Assembly: GCF_000153825.1 (NCBI RefSeq)
Contig: NZ_DS022299.1
Location: 2,349,707-2,413,706, forward strand
Source: Synechococcus sp. RS9916
Lineage (GTDB): Bacteria; Cyanobacteriota; Cyanobacteriia; PCC-6307; Cyanobiaceae
DNA: 64,000 nucleotides
Direction: 5' to 3'
The notes beneath the pieces are model-generated. The model saw only the letters and a program-made list of their open reading frames with translations, did not search any database and had not been told where the DNA came from. A program made the position numbers and the translations under genes. Shown piece by piece: positions 9,001-14,666 of the stretch (positions are counted from its first letter, which is position 1; each line of letters opens with the position of its first letter).

Positions 9001-10864
9001 GTCCAGAAGCACTCTTTGTGCTGCCGCCTGATCCACCACCACCGCCAATACTTGTTGCAGTAATACCAGGCGAGTACTTTCCAGTTGTCGTGATATCTGC
9101 ATTGAAAGGATTACCACTTTCGCCAACTTTCACAGTGCCGCCTAAGCCCCCAGATCCACCTTTGCCCCCAATGGTCAAGTTCACACTGATCAATCCACCG
9201 CCACCGCCAGCGCTGTTTGCACTGCCGCCATTGCCACCGCCACCACCAATTGCTTGCACGAGTAGGCCAGGGGAGCTCACGCCGCTTGTGCTGATAGTGA
9301 CTGCGTCTGAACCCGTTGGTGAATTCACAACGGCGGTGCCGCCAACTCCACCTCCACCACCATCCCCACCAACAGCCACGCTGATATCGCCTGCGGAATT
9401 GGCGTCGCCACCATTGCCACCACCACCACCGATGGACTGCACAATCACACCAGGAGCGTAGTCCTGGAAAGTGGTGATAGATCCTTTGCTCAAGTTTGCG
9501 GTTGCTATGCCTCCGTTTCCACCTGGACCCCCTTTCGCGCCGAACGTGATGAAGCCAGAATTGGTACCTGCACTTCCGCCACCACCGCCAATGCTTTGAA
9601 CAAGAATTCCTGAAGAAAGTGATCCTTTCTCCTTTGATCCGGTGGTGATACTTCCTCCTGAGAAATTGATAGTCGCATTTCCGGCATTTCCACCAGCTCC
9701 TGCTTCTGATGAGGTCCCGAGGGTAATTGCAGAAATATTGCTGCCGATTGCACCACCACCACCACCGATGGATTGAACGATGATGCCTTGAGAATTGTTC
9801 CCGCTGGTATTAATCGTGCCTGCCGACATGGAGGCCTCTGCAGATGCCCCGTCACCGCCCTTACCACCTTTGGAACCTCCAAGGTTGGCTAGCGAAATTT
9901 GGCCTGGGACTGAACCACCACCACCACCAACGCTTTGGGCGTTGATGCCAGGCATATTGTCTCCGACTGTCGTAATTGAACCGCTATTGCTGGCCTGAAC
10001 ATTGCCGGCAGCTCCGCCCGAGCCACCAAGGCCGCCCCAGGTGACGATCACCCCCCCTGTTCCTGACTGACCACCCTGGCCACCAACAGATTGAACAAGG
10101 ATGCCGGCGCCGCCCGACCCGCCACTGTTGGACACGCTAATGGTGCCGGCATTGCTACCGGTTGCGAGGCCTGAAACGCCTCCAGTTCCTCCAGCTCCAC
10201 CTGAGCCGAAGGTCCCGCTACCTCCGTTGCCTGCCGTGCCACCTGTGTTTTGAGATAACACGCCAATGGCGGCAGCGTTGCCGCCGCCTGAGCGGTTTGT
10301 GACAGAGACAGTGGCACCATTTTGAATGGTGATGCTTGCTTTTTGGTTGACGGAGCTACCGCCTGCTCCACCTGGTCCTCCACTCGCCAGGCCTGCGCCT
10401 GCTCCGTCACCTCCCTCACCGGAGACGGCGGATGCTTGAACACCTGCAACAGTGCTATTGCTTGAAGTATTGATCGAGACAGAACCACCGCTGGAGAAGG
10501 TGACTTGAACATTGCCGGGGGAGCCTCCTGTGCCGCCGGCTCCACCGTTGCCAACCGAACCGCCACCGGTACCGCCCTTTCCACCAAAGGATTTTGACCC
10601 AACTTGTGAGCTATTCGACCCTGTAACGGTCTGGGTGATGTTGGGGCCTTGTCCTCCCGAGCCACCAGTGCGTCCCGTGGTACTCCATGGGTCGTAGTTT
10701 GGTTGCGAGCCTGTCTTGCCGGTGCCTTGGAGTAAGGGTTCCGATGGAGGTGAGTTGTAGGTCCCAGACGTGACGCCCGTCTGGGCAAGAACACTCGTCG
10801 TTCGTCCCGCCATCAAAAGGAAGGCGGGCAGAAGCGCTAGGGCTGACGAGGTCTTGCGGTTCAC
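1..10864 (-). CDS. Giant secreted glycine-rich repeat protein, N-terminal 3,621 codons (C-terminus outside window)
   Basis: One minus-strand frame is open without a stop from a GTG at 10864 to the window edge, so the gene is partial. The N-terminus is a good signal peptide: MNRKTSS, then a hydrophobic core ALALLPAFLLMAG, then a likely cut after VLA near residue 26. The protein is therefore probably exported. After about residue 60 it is almost entirely Gly, Ser, Ala, Asn and Thr, built from roughly fifty units of about 65-75 residues, each ending in a motif like QSIGGGGGxGG. Such SIGGGGG repeat arrays are known from very long autotransporter-like passenger proteins, which would suggest a cell-surface or extracellular filament or adhesin. 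The barrel or other secretion domain that would prove this lies beyond the window. No clear Shine-Dalgarno precedes the GTG. The many Pro- or Val-rich open frames on both strands here are its shadows. It could instead belong to a cyanobacterial S-layer or giant motility-type protein class. Confidence 0.85.
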   Translation of the reverse strand, partial: MNRKTSSALALLPAFLLMAGRTTSVLAQTGVTSGTYNSPPSEPLLQGTGKTGSQPNYDPWSTTGRTGGSGGQGPNITQTVTGSNSSQVGSKSFGGKGGTGGGSVGNGGAGGTGGSPGNVQVTFSSGGSVSINTSSNSTVAGVQASAVSGEGGDGAGAGLASGGPGGAGGSSVNQKASITIQNGATVSVTNRSGGGNAAAIGVLSQNTGGTAGNGGSGTFGSGGAGGTGGVSGLATGSNAGTISVSNSGGSGGAGILVQSVGGQGGQSGTGGVIVTWGGLGGSGGAAGNVQASNSGSITTVGDNMPGINAQSVGGGGGSVPGQISLANLGGSKGGKGGDGASAEASMSAGTINTSGNNSQGIIVQSIGGGGGAIGSNISAITLGTSSEAGAGGNAGNATINFSGGSITTGSKEKGSLSSGILVQSIGGGGGSAGTNSGFITFGAKGGPGGNGGIATANLSKGSITTFQDYAPGVIVQSIGGGGGNGGDANSAGDISVAVGGDGGGGGVGGTAVVNSPTGSDAVTISTSGVSSPGLLVQAIGGGGGNGGSANSAGGGGGLISVNLTIGGKGGSGGLGGTVKVGESGNPFNADITTTGKYSPGITATSIGGGGGSGGSTKSASGPSVASVSINVGGDGGTGANAGTVDVVAAGNIRTKGFQSPGLNVVSIGGGGGSGGSAAGAAAGGIAVTTSVGGSGAGGGQGNRASATFSGSITTEAENSPGVSITSIGGGGGAGGSTISMTASLGVSASVGLGGDGASGGSGGQAIGDISGNITTNRGYSPGILIQSIGGGGGSGGSTVSGAGSINPVASIGSAVAVGGKGEGGGDGRSVELSYSDGSIQTGLANTKDNPVDYSPGILAQSLGGGGGAGGSSTTMSLAAGGVAGVSANFAVGGKGGGGGQGGSVSVTANLRPEDQILTLGNLSQGIFAQSVGGGGGQGGSTVNAQLGGGGTAGVTLGGSVGGEGGKGGNSGPVSVTTKGGQIITKGDQSAGILAQSIGGGGGSGGGTFSLQGSIGGTAGVTATAAVGGNGGGGGSAGSVTVNSASSIQTEGFLSYGIFAQSLGGGGGSGGSSISGSVGMGGTAGVNAAATIGGQGESGGTGGDVTVSSSGESISTFGESYASAIFAQSLGGGGGTGGSAMSLTLQGGGTGAVSLGATIGGSGGAGSSGGNVTVTNSSNLSTVGSNSAAIFAQSVGGSGGNGGNSLSGSLSLGGSAAVNAGAQIGGTAGAGATAGNVTITNSGSRIQTIGDSSAGIYVQSLGGSGGSGGSATNIQLGGGGTATVNMAANIGGKGGSGGTSGNVKVINAANIETGTIKSNDTGYELKGNYAYGIYAQSVGGGGGDGGSTLSAQVSVGKTAAVNAGVNIGGGAGSGNTAGNVSIDNTGGSIKTRGDFSTGLLAQSIGGGGGAGGSTVNLQGAGGGNAVSAGVNLGGGGGKGGSAGNVTVSNTADITTGITDDRLSALYGNNSYGIYAQSVGGGGGSGGEAISIQGALSTSGSVGANVGVSLGGNGGEGGTSGDVSIKNSGVIKTIGNNSAGIYAQSLGGGGGSGGRVINAQLAASESGVAANVGANVGGKGASGANSGDVTITNSGNIFTGTNYVENGENNIYGDFAYGIFAQSVGGGGGAGGSTVNGQLGGSKKTAVNAAVSIGGTGGSGGSAGSVSVFNTAQTIQTFGNHASGIVAQSIGGGGGSGGSSLNLQGTVSTGKSVSVGGSVNLGGSGGAGSSGGNVTVTSSSDITTGYVDSNGNIISGDFSYGLLAQSVGGGGGTGGSSSSYAASISKEGSPVTLGANISGEGGEGGRSGNVLVNVSGKIKTHGDFAYGFFAQSIGGGGGAGGSSESLSATASLKGDKSIQGSAEVGLGGDGGSGGVAGNVTVNSDSTGNGLTITTFGELAKGFVAQSIGGGGGSGGASSSNSINKSKSKYTFGGGVNESGVGATGGNSGLVTVGTSASNPFELTILTIGNNSEGFLAQSVGGGGGTGGGASSENKGGSLSVTFALGAQGGAGGDAGNVIVNTLANIETRGANSRGFIAQSIGGGGGTGGSSVSQSDSSAPDQKSSDSKEKDSTFTLGVSLGTGGEGGGGGNAGDVNVGFGGSILTKGQASDGIYVQSVGGGGGIGGSTISKSSASGGGKFSGSLSVALGGDGGKGGDGGNVIFNALSPITVDTLKDSSTGITVQSLGGGGGNAGEVKSENTVTTKANSSFNFGASASVGGKGGGGGRGGSVSFGSATDIADLTIRTRGDNATGLFIQSLGGGGGIGSNTNNSSSGGNLSVAFGMGGRGGDGGDGGNVEMFTDGTFITTGHSSHGVLIQSIGGGGGAGGSVTSNASASASSANSNFAFGISVGVGGKGGGGGSAGDVSGSLSGSISTFGEASLGFKAQSVGGGGGAGGSVMDSASVSGNVSVAGSATFGFGGKGGGGGDGGAVSFLVPKPLKVTTQGTGAHGLLLQSIGGGGGAGGSIIGSNVTTSVSNSSFSFGGSGSSGGDAGGGGSAGSVSLGSAAQIADLQIQTQGDNAHAVFLQSIGGGGGAGGSVNNASSGGNLNASFSIGGTGGSGGSSSGVNFYADGTFITKGDTSYGVLLQSIGGGGGQGGSVTSNVAAGTGNKTANSSFTLGAVVGKGAIGGGGGRSGDINGSIAGSIATAGAGSIGFFAQSVGGGGGAGGSVTNSASAQGEAKFAASATLGMGGKGGKGGSSGSINFLVPKTLTIVTGGGTAANASSSMGSVGAAGAGAGSHGLLLQSIGGGGGSGGRVIGSNSATTTSNTSFSLGGGYTSGGDGGGGGSAGSVSLGRASQIADLQIQTQGDNAHAVFLQSLGGGGGAGGSVNNASAGGNLNASFAIGGTGGGGGNASGVNFYADGTFITKGDTSYGVLLQSIGGGGGQGGSVTSNVAAGTGNKTANSSFTLGAVVGKGAIGGGGGRSGDINGSISGNVATSGAGSIGFFAQSVGGGGGAGGSVTNSASAQGEAKFAASATFGMGGKGGKGGSSGSINFLVPDTLTIVTGGGTAANASSSMGSVGAAGAGAGSHGLLLQSIGGGGGSGGRVIGSNSATTTSNTSFSLGGGYTSGGDAGGGGSAGSVSLGRASQIADLQIQTQGDNAHAVFLQSIGGGGGAGGSVNNASAGGNLNASFAIGGTGGGGGNASGVNFYADGTFITKGDTSYGVLLQSIGGGGGQGGSVTSNVAAGTGNKTANSSFTLGAVVGEGAIGGGGGRSGDINGSISGNVATSGAGSIGFFAQSVGGGGGAGGSVTNSASAQGEAKFAASATFGMGGKGGDGGSSGSINFLVPDTLTIVTGGGTAANASSSMGSVGAAGAGAGSHGLLLQSIGGGGGSGGRVIGSNSATTTSNTSFSLGGGYTSGGDAGGGGSAGSVSLGSAAQIADLQIQTQGDNAHAVFLQSIGGGGGAGGSVNNASAGGNLNASFAIGGTGGGGGNASGVNFYADGTFITKGDTSYGVLLQSIGGGGGQGGSVTSNVAAGTGNKTANSSFTLGAVVGKGAIGGGGGSSGDINGSISGNVATSGAGSIGFFAQSVGGGGGAGGSVTNSASAQGEAKFAASATFGMGGKGGKGGSSGSINFLVPDTLTIVTGGGTAANASSSMGSVGAAGAGAGSHGLLLQS
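60..3400 (-). repeat. Near-identical 876-bp tandem repeats (292 residues each) inside the giant gene
   Basis: The same sequence recurs at exact 876-base steps; one anchor (start of a GATGAGGAGGCGTTAGCGGC block) lies at 62, 938, 1814 and 2690. Copies differ at only scattered bases. Each 292-residue unit is a higher-order repeat of four units averaging 73 residues, each ending with a QSIGGGGG-like motif. Copies are in frame. Similarity falls off sharply near 3400, although the same order of sub-units can still be traced in divergent form to about 4300. The array continues past the left window edge, so copy number is unknown. Confidence 0.9.
3400..10110 (-). repeat. Divergent 65-75-residue SIGGGGG sub-repeats
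   Basis: Beyond the near-identical array the protein keeps the same period. A glycine-run motif (QSIGGGGG, SVGGGGG, SISGGGG variants) returns about every 200 bases. Examples lie near 3705, 3915, 4520, 4940, 5370, 5800, 6235, 6655, 7085, 7480, 7875, 8280, 8690, 9050, 9430, 9770 and 10090. The units are clearly homologous but much more diverged from each other than the 876-bp copies, which suggests an older layer of duplication. Confidence 0.85.
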
Positions 10865-10883
10865 GACATTTTGCGACCAATAC

Positions 10884-10911
10884 AAAATAATGTTTTGTTT
10901 TTTTTTGGCAA
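10884..10911 (-). promoter_or_regulatory. Possible promoter of the giant repeat gene
   Basis: On the minus strand a TTGCCA hexamer (10911-10906) and a TATTTT hexamer (10889-10884) are separated by 16 bases, inside an unusually A-rich stretch 20-47 bases before the GTG start. This fits a sigma-70-type promoter but is only a pattern match. The rest of 10912-11023 shows no gene. Confidence 0.3.
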
Positions 10912-11023
10912 CCCTCAGTCGCGCAATTGAAACGTTGTCGAATAGTCCCTCAGTGCTGTTGCATTGGCCTCTCTAATTTCCGGAGGTTGATGCCAAAGCT
11001 TAGCCTCTGGGTCCCAGTCATAA

Positions 11024-11057
11024 AAAAGTCCACCCCATCAAGCTGGGGTGGACTTTT
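11024..11057 (-). terminator. Rho-independent terminator after the DUF6447-like gene
   Basis: Perfect 14-bp inverted repeat, AAAAGTCCACCCCA (11024-11037) and TGGGGTGGACTTTT (11044-11057), with a 6-base loop. The A/T ends supply the U-tract. It lies 46 bp after the stop of the gene at 11103 and upstream of the giant gene, so it separates the two minus-strand units. Confidence 0.85.
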
Positions 11058-11102
11058 GAGATTGAAATTGTTTCTTGAAACTAGTCTAATTGCAGCTGAC
11101 GA

Positions 11103-11459
11103 TCAGGCAGCTTCTACTTCCTCAGATGCTGAATTGTCTTCCTGGTTAGGGATCCAAGGTTTGAATCCTTCGCCTTCACCTTCTCCTTCGGCAATTGGTT
11201 CGATGCCTGCGTTCTGAATGATTTGGCCCAGGGCGGCTGTCAGGCTTTGCTGTGCGGCAGCGAGCTGACGCATCCGGAAGCGATGCTCGTTGAGTTCGTT
11301 CTCCGAACGAATCAGATCGTTGAGCAGATTGATGGCTTCAGGAGGCAGTGCCTGCATGGGATAGACCCGGCCATCGAAGGTCAGGGTCTGTTGGTTGGCA
11401 GTGGTCCCCTGCTCTTCGGAACCGTTGGATTCCTGTTGATCCTGATCGAAATCGCTCAT
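11103..11459 (-). CDS. Small DUF6447-like protein with Gly/Glu-rich tail
   Basis: 118 residues. An acidic, Gln/Glu-rich N-terminus (1-24) is followed by a compact LTFDGRVYPMQALPPEA segment (26-42) and a long amphipathic helix (about 42-82) that resembles the DUF6447 family pattern (short TxDGxxY strand, then helix). I make this assignment from pattern memory only. The C-terminal third (83-118) is probably disordered: an EGEGEGEG run followed by FKPWIPN, with a single Trp102. Its ATG overlaps the stop of the upstream dioxygenase gene (ATGA), so translation is likely coupled. Function is unknown. A precursor-peptide or carrier role in the neighbouring putative peptide-modification locus is possible but speculative. 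Confidence 0.7.
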   Translation of the reverse strand: MSDFDQDQQESNGSEEQGTTANQQTLTFDGRVYPMQALPPEAINLLNDLIRSENELNEHRFRMRQLAAAQQSLTAALGQIIQNAGIEPIAEGEGEGEGFKPWIPNQEDNSASEEVEAA

Positions 11460-12340
11460 GCCTTTTGGGAGGTGTGCGAAGAGTGTATGGGGAATTTTGC
11501 GGATGGTCTGCTTCTGATCCAGGGATTGTGATACCCGGGAACAGGATCTCCTTCTTTCATCCCTGCAAAACAGGATTGATGAAGGCCTTGTCGCAGGAGT
11601 TGCACTTGACTGCGCAGGGATGTTGGGGCATGGGCCATCGATGGGTTGAGGCTTAAGACTCCTTCTCCGCAGCCGTAGACGGCCACAAAGGCGAGGCGTT
11701 GTTCAGCTGCCCGATGGCCTTGGCTGCCATGCAGGGTCCATCCATCGTGAAAACTGCAATCGCCCGGTTGAAGCCCCAGGGTGGTGAGGTGTTGCCACGT
11801 GTCGTCCTGCTGCCACTGTCTTTCGTAGTGCTTGTAGTGGCTTAGGGCACTCCCCCCTTCCAGCAGATGACAGCAGGCATGGGGCGTTTGCCAATACTCC
11901 AAAGGAGCATCGTCGATGCCCGTGATTGGGGTCAGCGGAATCCATAAGGTGAGGAACGTGCACCCTTCCACCGGTATGAATAGGGCGTCTTGATGCCAAG
12001 GGGTGTGTTCGCTGCCTGGAGGTTTGAAGTAGGTCTGATCCCTCAACAACCAGATCTGGTCGCTCTGTAGCAGATTCGCTGCTAGTTGGGCCGGCTCCTC
12101 TTCCAAAAGCCATTGCTCCAACTCGGCGTGTTGTTTCCAGAGATTTTCGCGGAAATCCCAGTGTTGGCCGAACTCCAGCACGCTGGTTTCCAAACCGCTG
12201 CTGGTGGGGCTGGCCTGGGAGTCTGCGTTCGGTGAGGCCAGCAGCGCAGCGATCTTGGCGAGCTTGCTGCGTGTACAAAAGCCAGTCGCGAGGCCTTGCA
12301 ATCCTCCGAGGCCCGCGCGGGTCACTGTCGCCTGAGGCAA
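11456..12340 (-). CDS. PhyH (phytanoyl-CoA dioxygenase) family Fe(II)/2-oxoglutarate oxygenase
   Basis: About 294 residues if TTG 12340 is the start; a GTG at 12325 is equally possible. The double-stranded beta-helix metal site is visible: the HxD pair in TPWHQDALF (about residue 115), the distal His in GWTLHGSQGH, and an Arg a few residues later in RLAFVAVYG for 2-oxoglutarate. PhyH-family enzymes hydroxylate diverse small molecules; the substrate here cannot be read from sequence. The N-terminus looks slightly short for the family. The gene is divergent from the prenyltransferase-like gene at 12392 with only about 50 bp between them, and is coupled to the downstream 118-residue gene, so it probably belongs to the same pathway. 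Confidence 0.75.
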   Translation of the reverse strand: MPQATVTRAGLGGLQGLATGFCTRSKLAKIAALLASPNADSQASPTSSGLETSVLEFGQHWDFRENLWKQHAELEQWLLEEEPAQLAANLLQSDQIWLLRDQTYFKPPGSEHTPWHQDALFIPVEGCTFLTLWIPLTPITGIDDAPLEYWQTPHACCHLLEGGSALSHYKHYERQWQQDDTWQHLTTLGLQPGDCSFHDGWTLHGSQGHRAAEQRLAFVAVYGCGEGVLSLNPSMAHAPTSLRSQVQLLRQGLHQSCFAGMKEGDPVPGYHNPWIRSRPSAKFPIHSSHTSQKA

Positions 12341-12391
12341 GACTGTCTCCCGCTGTGGCTGCCATCATGTCGCCCCAGAAGTTCTTTTGGT

Positions 12392-14335
12392 ATGCGGGCG
12401 ACCTGGCAGAGCTTTTGGACAGATGACTCCCCGATCGAGGAGTTGTTCTCGACGTTGTCGCCCTCAACATTTCAACGCCAGTTTCTCCAAGGGCTGACAC
12501 CGGTGGATGCACCGGCCATCGGTTTGGAGGTTTCTAAACGGGGGCTTCGCCGCCGCCCCCATCTGGCTGCCTGGGTGCTGAATGGGCGCGTCCAACGTTG
12601 GACCAACGTTCTGCAACCGTTGCTTCGCGCGGATGGCCGCTTTGCTTCTGGTCTGCAGATCTGCGATCTGTTGCCCTTTTTGCAGGCTCAGGATTTGTTC
12701 CGTCCCGAGGCTTGGTTGGAACTGACGCAGCCGCCACGCCGTCAAGCCGGCCAATCATTTTTGCTGTTTCGTCAAACCCTTCAGGCACTCCCACCAGCAA
12801 AACTCAGGCAACAGCTCGAAGCCTTGCATGGGCAGCTGACGCCGTCGTTGCAGCAACGTCTACCCCTTCCCGATGCGGGCTGGTGGTCGGCACTGGATGC
12901 GTTGCCTCTGGCTGGCGTTGAGCAGCTCGGCCTTGATCTGGATCCACAAGGCAGTGGTTGGCGTTTTCTGTTTGCAGTCAGCGACCAAGAGGCGCTATTG
13001 GAAGCCATTACCTTCCCAGTCGCCCTGCGTGCTGGGCTTGAGGTCTTTCCTTTGGCCTTGGCGCTGGATAGTCGTCATTCCATTCAGGAGCGCTATGCCC
13101 TGGAGGTGTTTCCCCGTTATCGCCACATGCACACCATCGTTGGCTACCCCGGTGAGGTGCCTGCCGATGCGAGTCAATGGCCCGTCTGGCCGGTTCATGA
13201 GGCTCTACTGCCAGCCCGTCGTTTGCAGCAGTTGATGCAGGCCTCGGTGCATGTGCCATCGGTGAGCTACGGCTCGAACCACTTGGCGCTGCGTGGAGGT
13301 CTCAGTCACCAGAAAGTCGTTGTGGAAGCCGGCATTCCCGTGGATCACAAGGCCTATCTCGGGGTGATGGTCACGGGCAGCAAGGCAGCCTCCGAGCGCA
13401 GAAGCCCCTTTGAGTGCGCCATCGCGTGCCTTGCTGGAGCGAGCGATGGTTGGTGTGGGTTCGCCCTCAGTCCCGGTGCTTCCGATCAGTGGGTGCCGCT
13501 GGCTTGCCTCACCTTGCTGGCGCCATGGCGGGACGATGCCCGCTTACGAGTGGCTTATGCCAAGCAGGTTGACCAGCTCGAATCGCTGCTTGGGGAGCCC
13601 CGGCCGGTGGGGTACAGCCATCAGACACCGCCTGATCTCGATAGTTCCATCTGGTTGCGTCGCTGTCTGTTGGCCTTGCAGCGTCCATCGACCGAGGCCT
13701 TGGATCAGTTCCTGGCGGAGGGTTGGGTTGATGGCCACGGCATTCGCACCTACAGCGATTCACAAGCCATCGCTGATTTCATCCACCGTCCTGCGGAGGA
13801 GTTGAGCGGTTGGTGTTCCCTTCACGACTGTGTGCTCGCGAACTGGGCAGCGGACCCAGCTCTTCCTCAGGCTGCCCAGGCATTGCAGCAGTTGCGCGAT
13901 CGTCTCCAGCGGCAGAAGTTTGGCGCTTATTGGTGGCCTCTTGATGCGTTGGTGTTGAGCCTGATGCCACGGGGTTCGCTTCCGCGCGGCGTGATCGAGG
14001 CTTGCCTTAACCAAAGTCTGTCTCCCGCGGTTGCAGCCGTGATGCCTGAGGCGGAACGCGAGCGAGTGCTCCGCTTCTCGCGGGCGTTGATGCTGCTCCG
14101 TCACGGCAAGGCGGAGGAACAGCAGGAAGGTCATGCCGTGTTGGAGGCGTTGATTGACAGCCCCGAGGCGTTCCGAAACATCTTGATGATGCAGTTGCCC
14201 GAGCCAGAGTGCACGGATCCCACGACGCAGACGGCCTGGAGGTGGAACGGTCCGATGGAAGGATGCCTGGCACCGGATCCTCTGGGATATCTGGCGGCAG
14301 CCCTGGTGGTGTCGGTTCAGGAGCGGTCGAGATAG
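12392..14335 (+). CDS. Putative fused ABBA-type (LynF/TruF/PatF-like) prenyltransferase and terpenoid-cyclase-like toroid protein
   Basis: 647 residues from ATG 12392; the frame is open upstream to 12296 but that part overlaps the divergent gene. The N-terminal half (about 1-330) has an order of motifs I associate with cyanobactin peptide prenyltransferases: a helix, then GLEVS (44-48), WVLNGRVQRW (61-70), later GLDLDPQGSGWRFLFAV (180-196), and LEVFPLALALDSRHSIQERY (216-235) resembling the GF-F-F-G-S-IEIY strand pairs of the ABBA fold. The C-terminal half (about 345-640) is helical with toroid-cyclase-like signatures: DGWCGFALSPGASDQWVPLA (352-371), GIRTYSDSQA (450-459), LSGWCSLHDCVLANW (471-485) and GAYWWPLDAL (511-520). 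A fusion of these two folds would suggest prenyl transfer followed by terpene cyclisation. The gene converges on a Nif11-leader peptide gene, overlapping it by 19 bp. Family assignment is from pattern recognition only; a wholly new enzyme is possible. Confidence 0.5.
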   Translation: MRATWQSFWTDDSPIEELFSTLSPSTFQRQFLQGLTPVDAPAIGLEVSKRGLRRRPHLAAWVLNGRVQRWTNVLQPLLRADGRFASGLQICDLLPFLQAQDLFRPEAWLELTQPPRRQAGQSFLLFRQTLQALPPAKLRQQLEALHGQLTPSLQQRLPLPDAGWWSALDALPLAGVEQLGLDLDPQGSGWRFLFAVSDQEALLEAITFPVALRAGLEVFPLALALDSRHSIQERYALEVFPRYRHMHTIVGYPGEVPADASQWPVWPVHEALLPARRLQQLMQASVHVPSVSYGSNHLALRGGLSHQKVVVEAGIPVDHKAYLGVMVTGSKAASERRSPFECAIACLAGASDGWCGFALSPGASDQWVPLACLTLLAPWRDDARLRVAYAKQVDQLESLLGEPRPVGYSHQTPPDLDSSIWLRRCLLALQRPSTEALDQFLAEGWVDGHGIRTYSDSQAIADFIHRPAEELSGWCSLHDCVLANWAADPALPQAAQALQQLRDRLQRQKFGAYWWPLDALVLSLMPRGSLPRGVIEACLNQSLSPAVAAVMPEAERERVLRFSRALMLLRHGKAEEQQEGHAVLEALIDSPEAFRNILMMQLPEPECTDPTTQTAWRWNGPMEGCLAPDPLGYLAAALVVSVQERSR

Positions 14336-14580
14336 GCCTGGAAGTCCTGCATATCGAACAGATCGTCGAGGCCTCCTTCGACCAGCAGATCAAGCTCGTC
14401 GTCACTCATGGCCAGGATCTGTTCGGCTTGGGCGCGCAGTAAATCAGCCGCGCGCAACTGAAATCCCTCCTTGGCTGCCAGCTGCAGCACCCCCTGGAGG
14501 TCGAGTTGGCTGAGCTGTTCCTGCAGATCGGGGTTCTGCTCCACCTTCGCGAGGAACGACTCCAGATCCTGAAGGGCCAT
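14317..14580 (-). CDS. Nif11-type leader peptide, candidate RiPP precursor
   Basis: 87 residues. The N-terminal 66 residues match the Nif11 leader pattern: FLAKVEQNPDLQEQL (9-23), then LAAKEGFQLRAADLL (34-48), then MSDDELDLL (58-66). It is followed by a double glycine (69-70), the usual cut site for a C39-type peptidase. The remaining 17 residues, LDDLFDMQDFQAYLDRS, would be the core. They contain no Cys and no Thr, so lanthionine chemistry is excluded, but there is one Tyr (83), the residue O-prenylated by LynF-type enzymes. The last codons overlap tail-to-tail with the end of the prenyltransferase-like gene. Some Nif11 proteins are not RiPP precursors, so the precursor role is inferred. Confidence 0.75.
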   Translation of the reverse strand: MALQDLESFLAKVEQNPDLQEQLSQLDLQGVLQLAAKEGFQLRAADLLRAQAEQILAMSDDELDLLVEGGLDDLFDMQDFQAYLDRS

Positions 14581-14666
14581 GCTGTTACAGGCAGAGGCAA
14601 TGCCAAGGATCCTGCCATCGCTTCGAAAAAATACCCATAGGATCAGTCCAATCTTGTTGTGGGCGC

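Noticed and set aside
60-10794. Many long Pro-rich (plus strand) and Val/Pro/Ser-rich (minus strand) open frames
   Set aside because: They are frame-shifted readings of the Gly-rich repeat gene: GGT/GGC runs read in other frames give V, G, A or P runs. They repeat at the same 876-bp period and lack start signals or family motifs.
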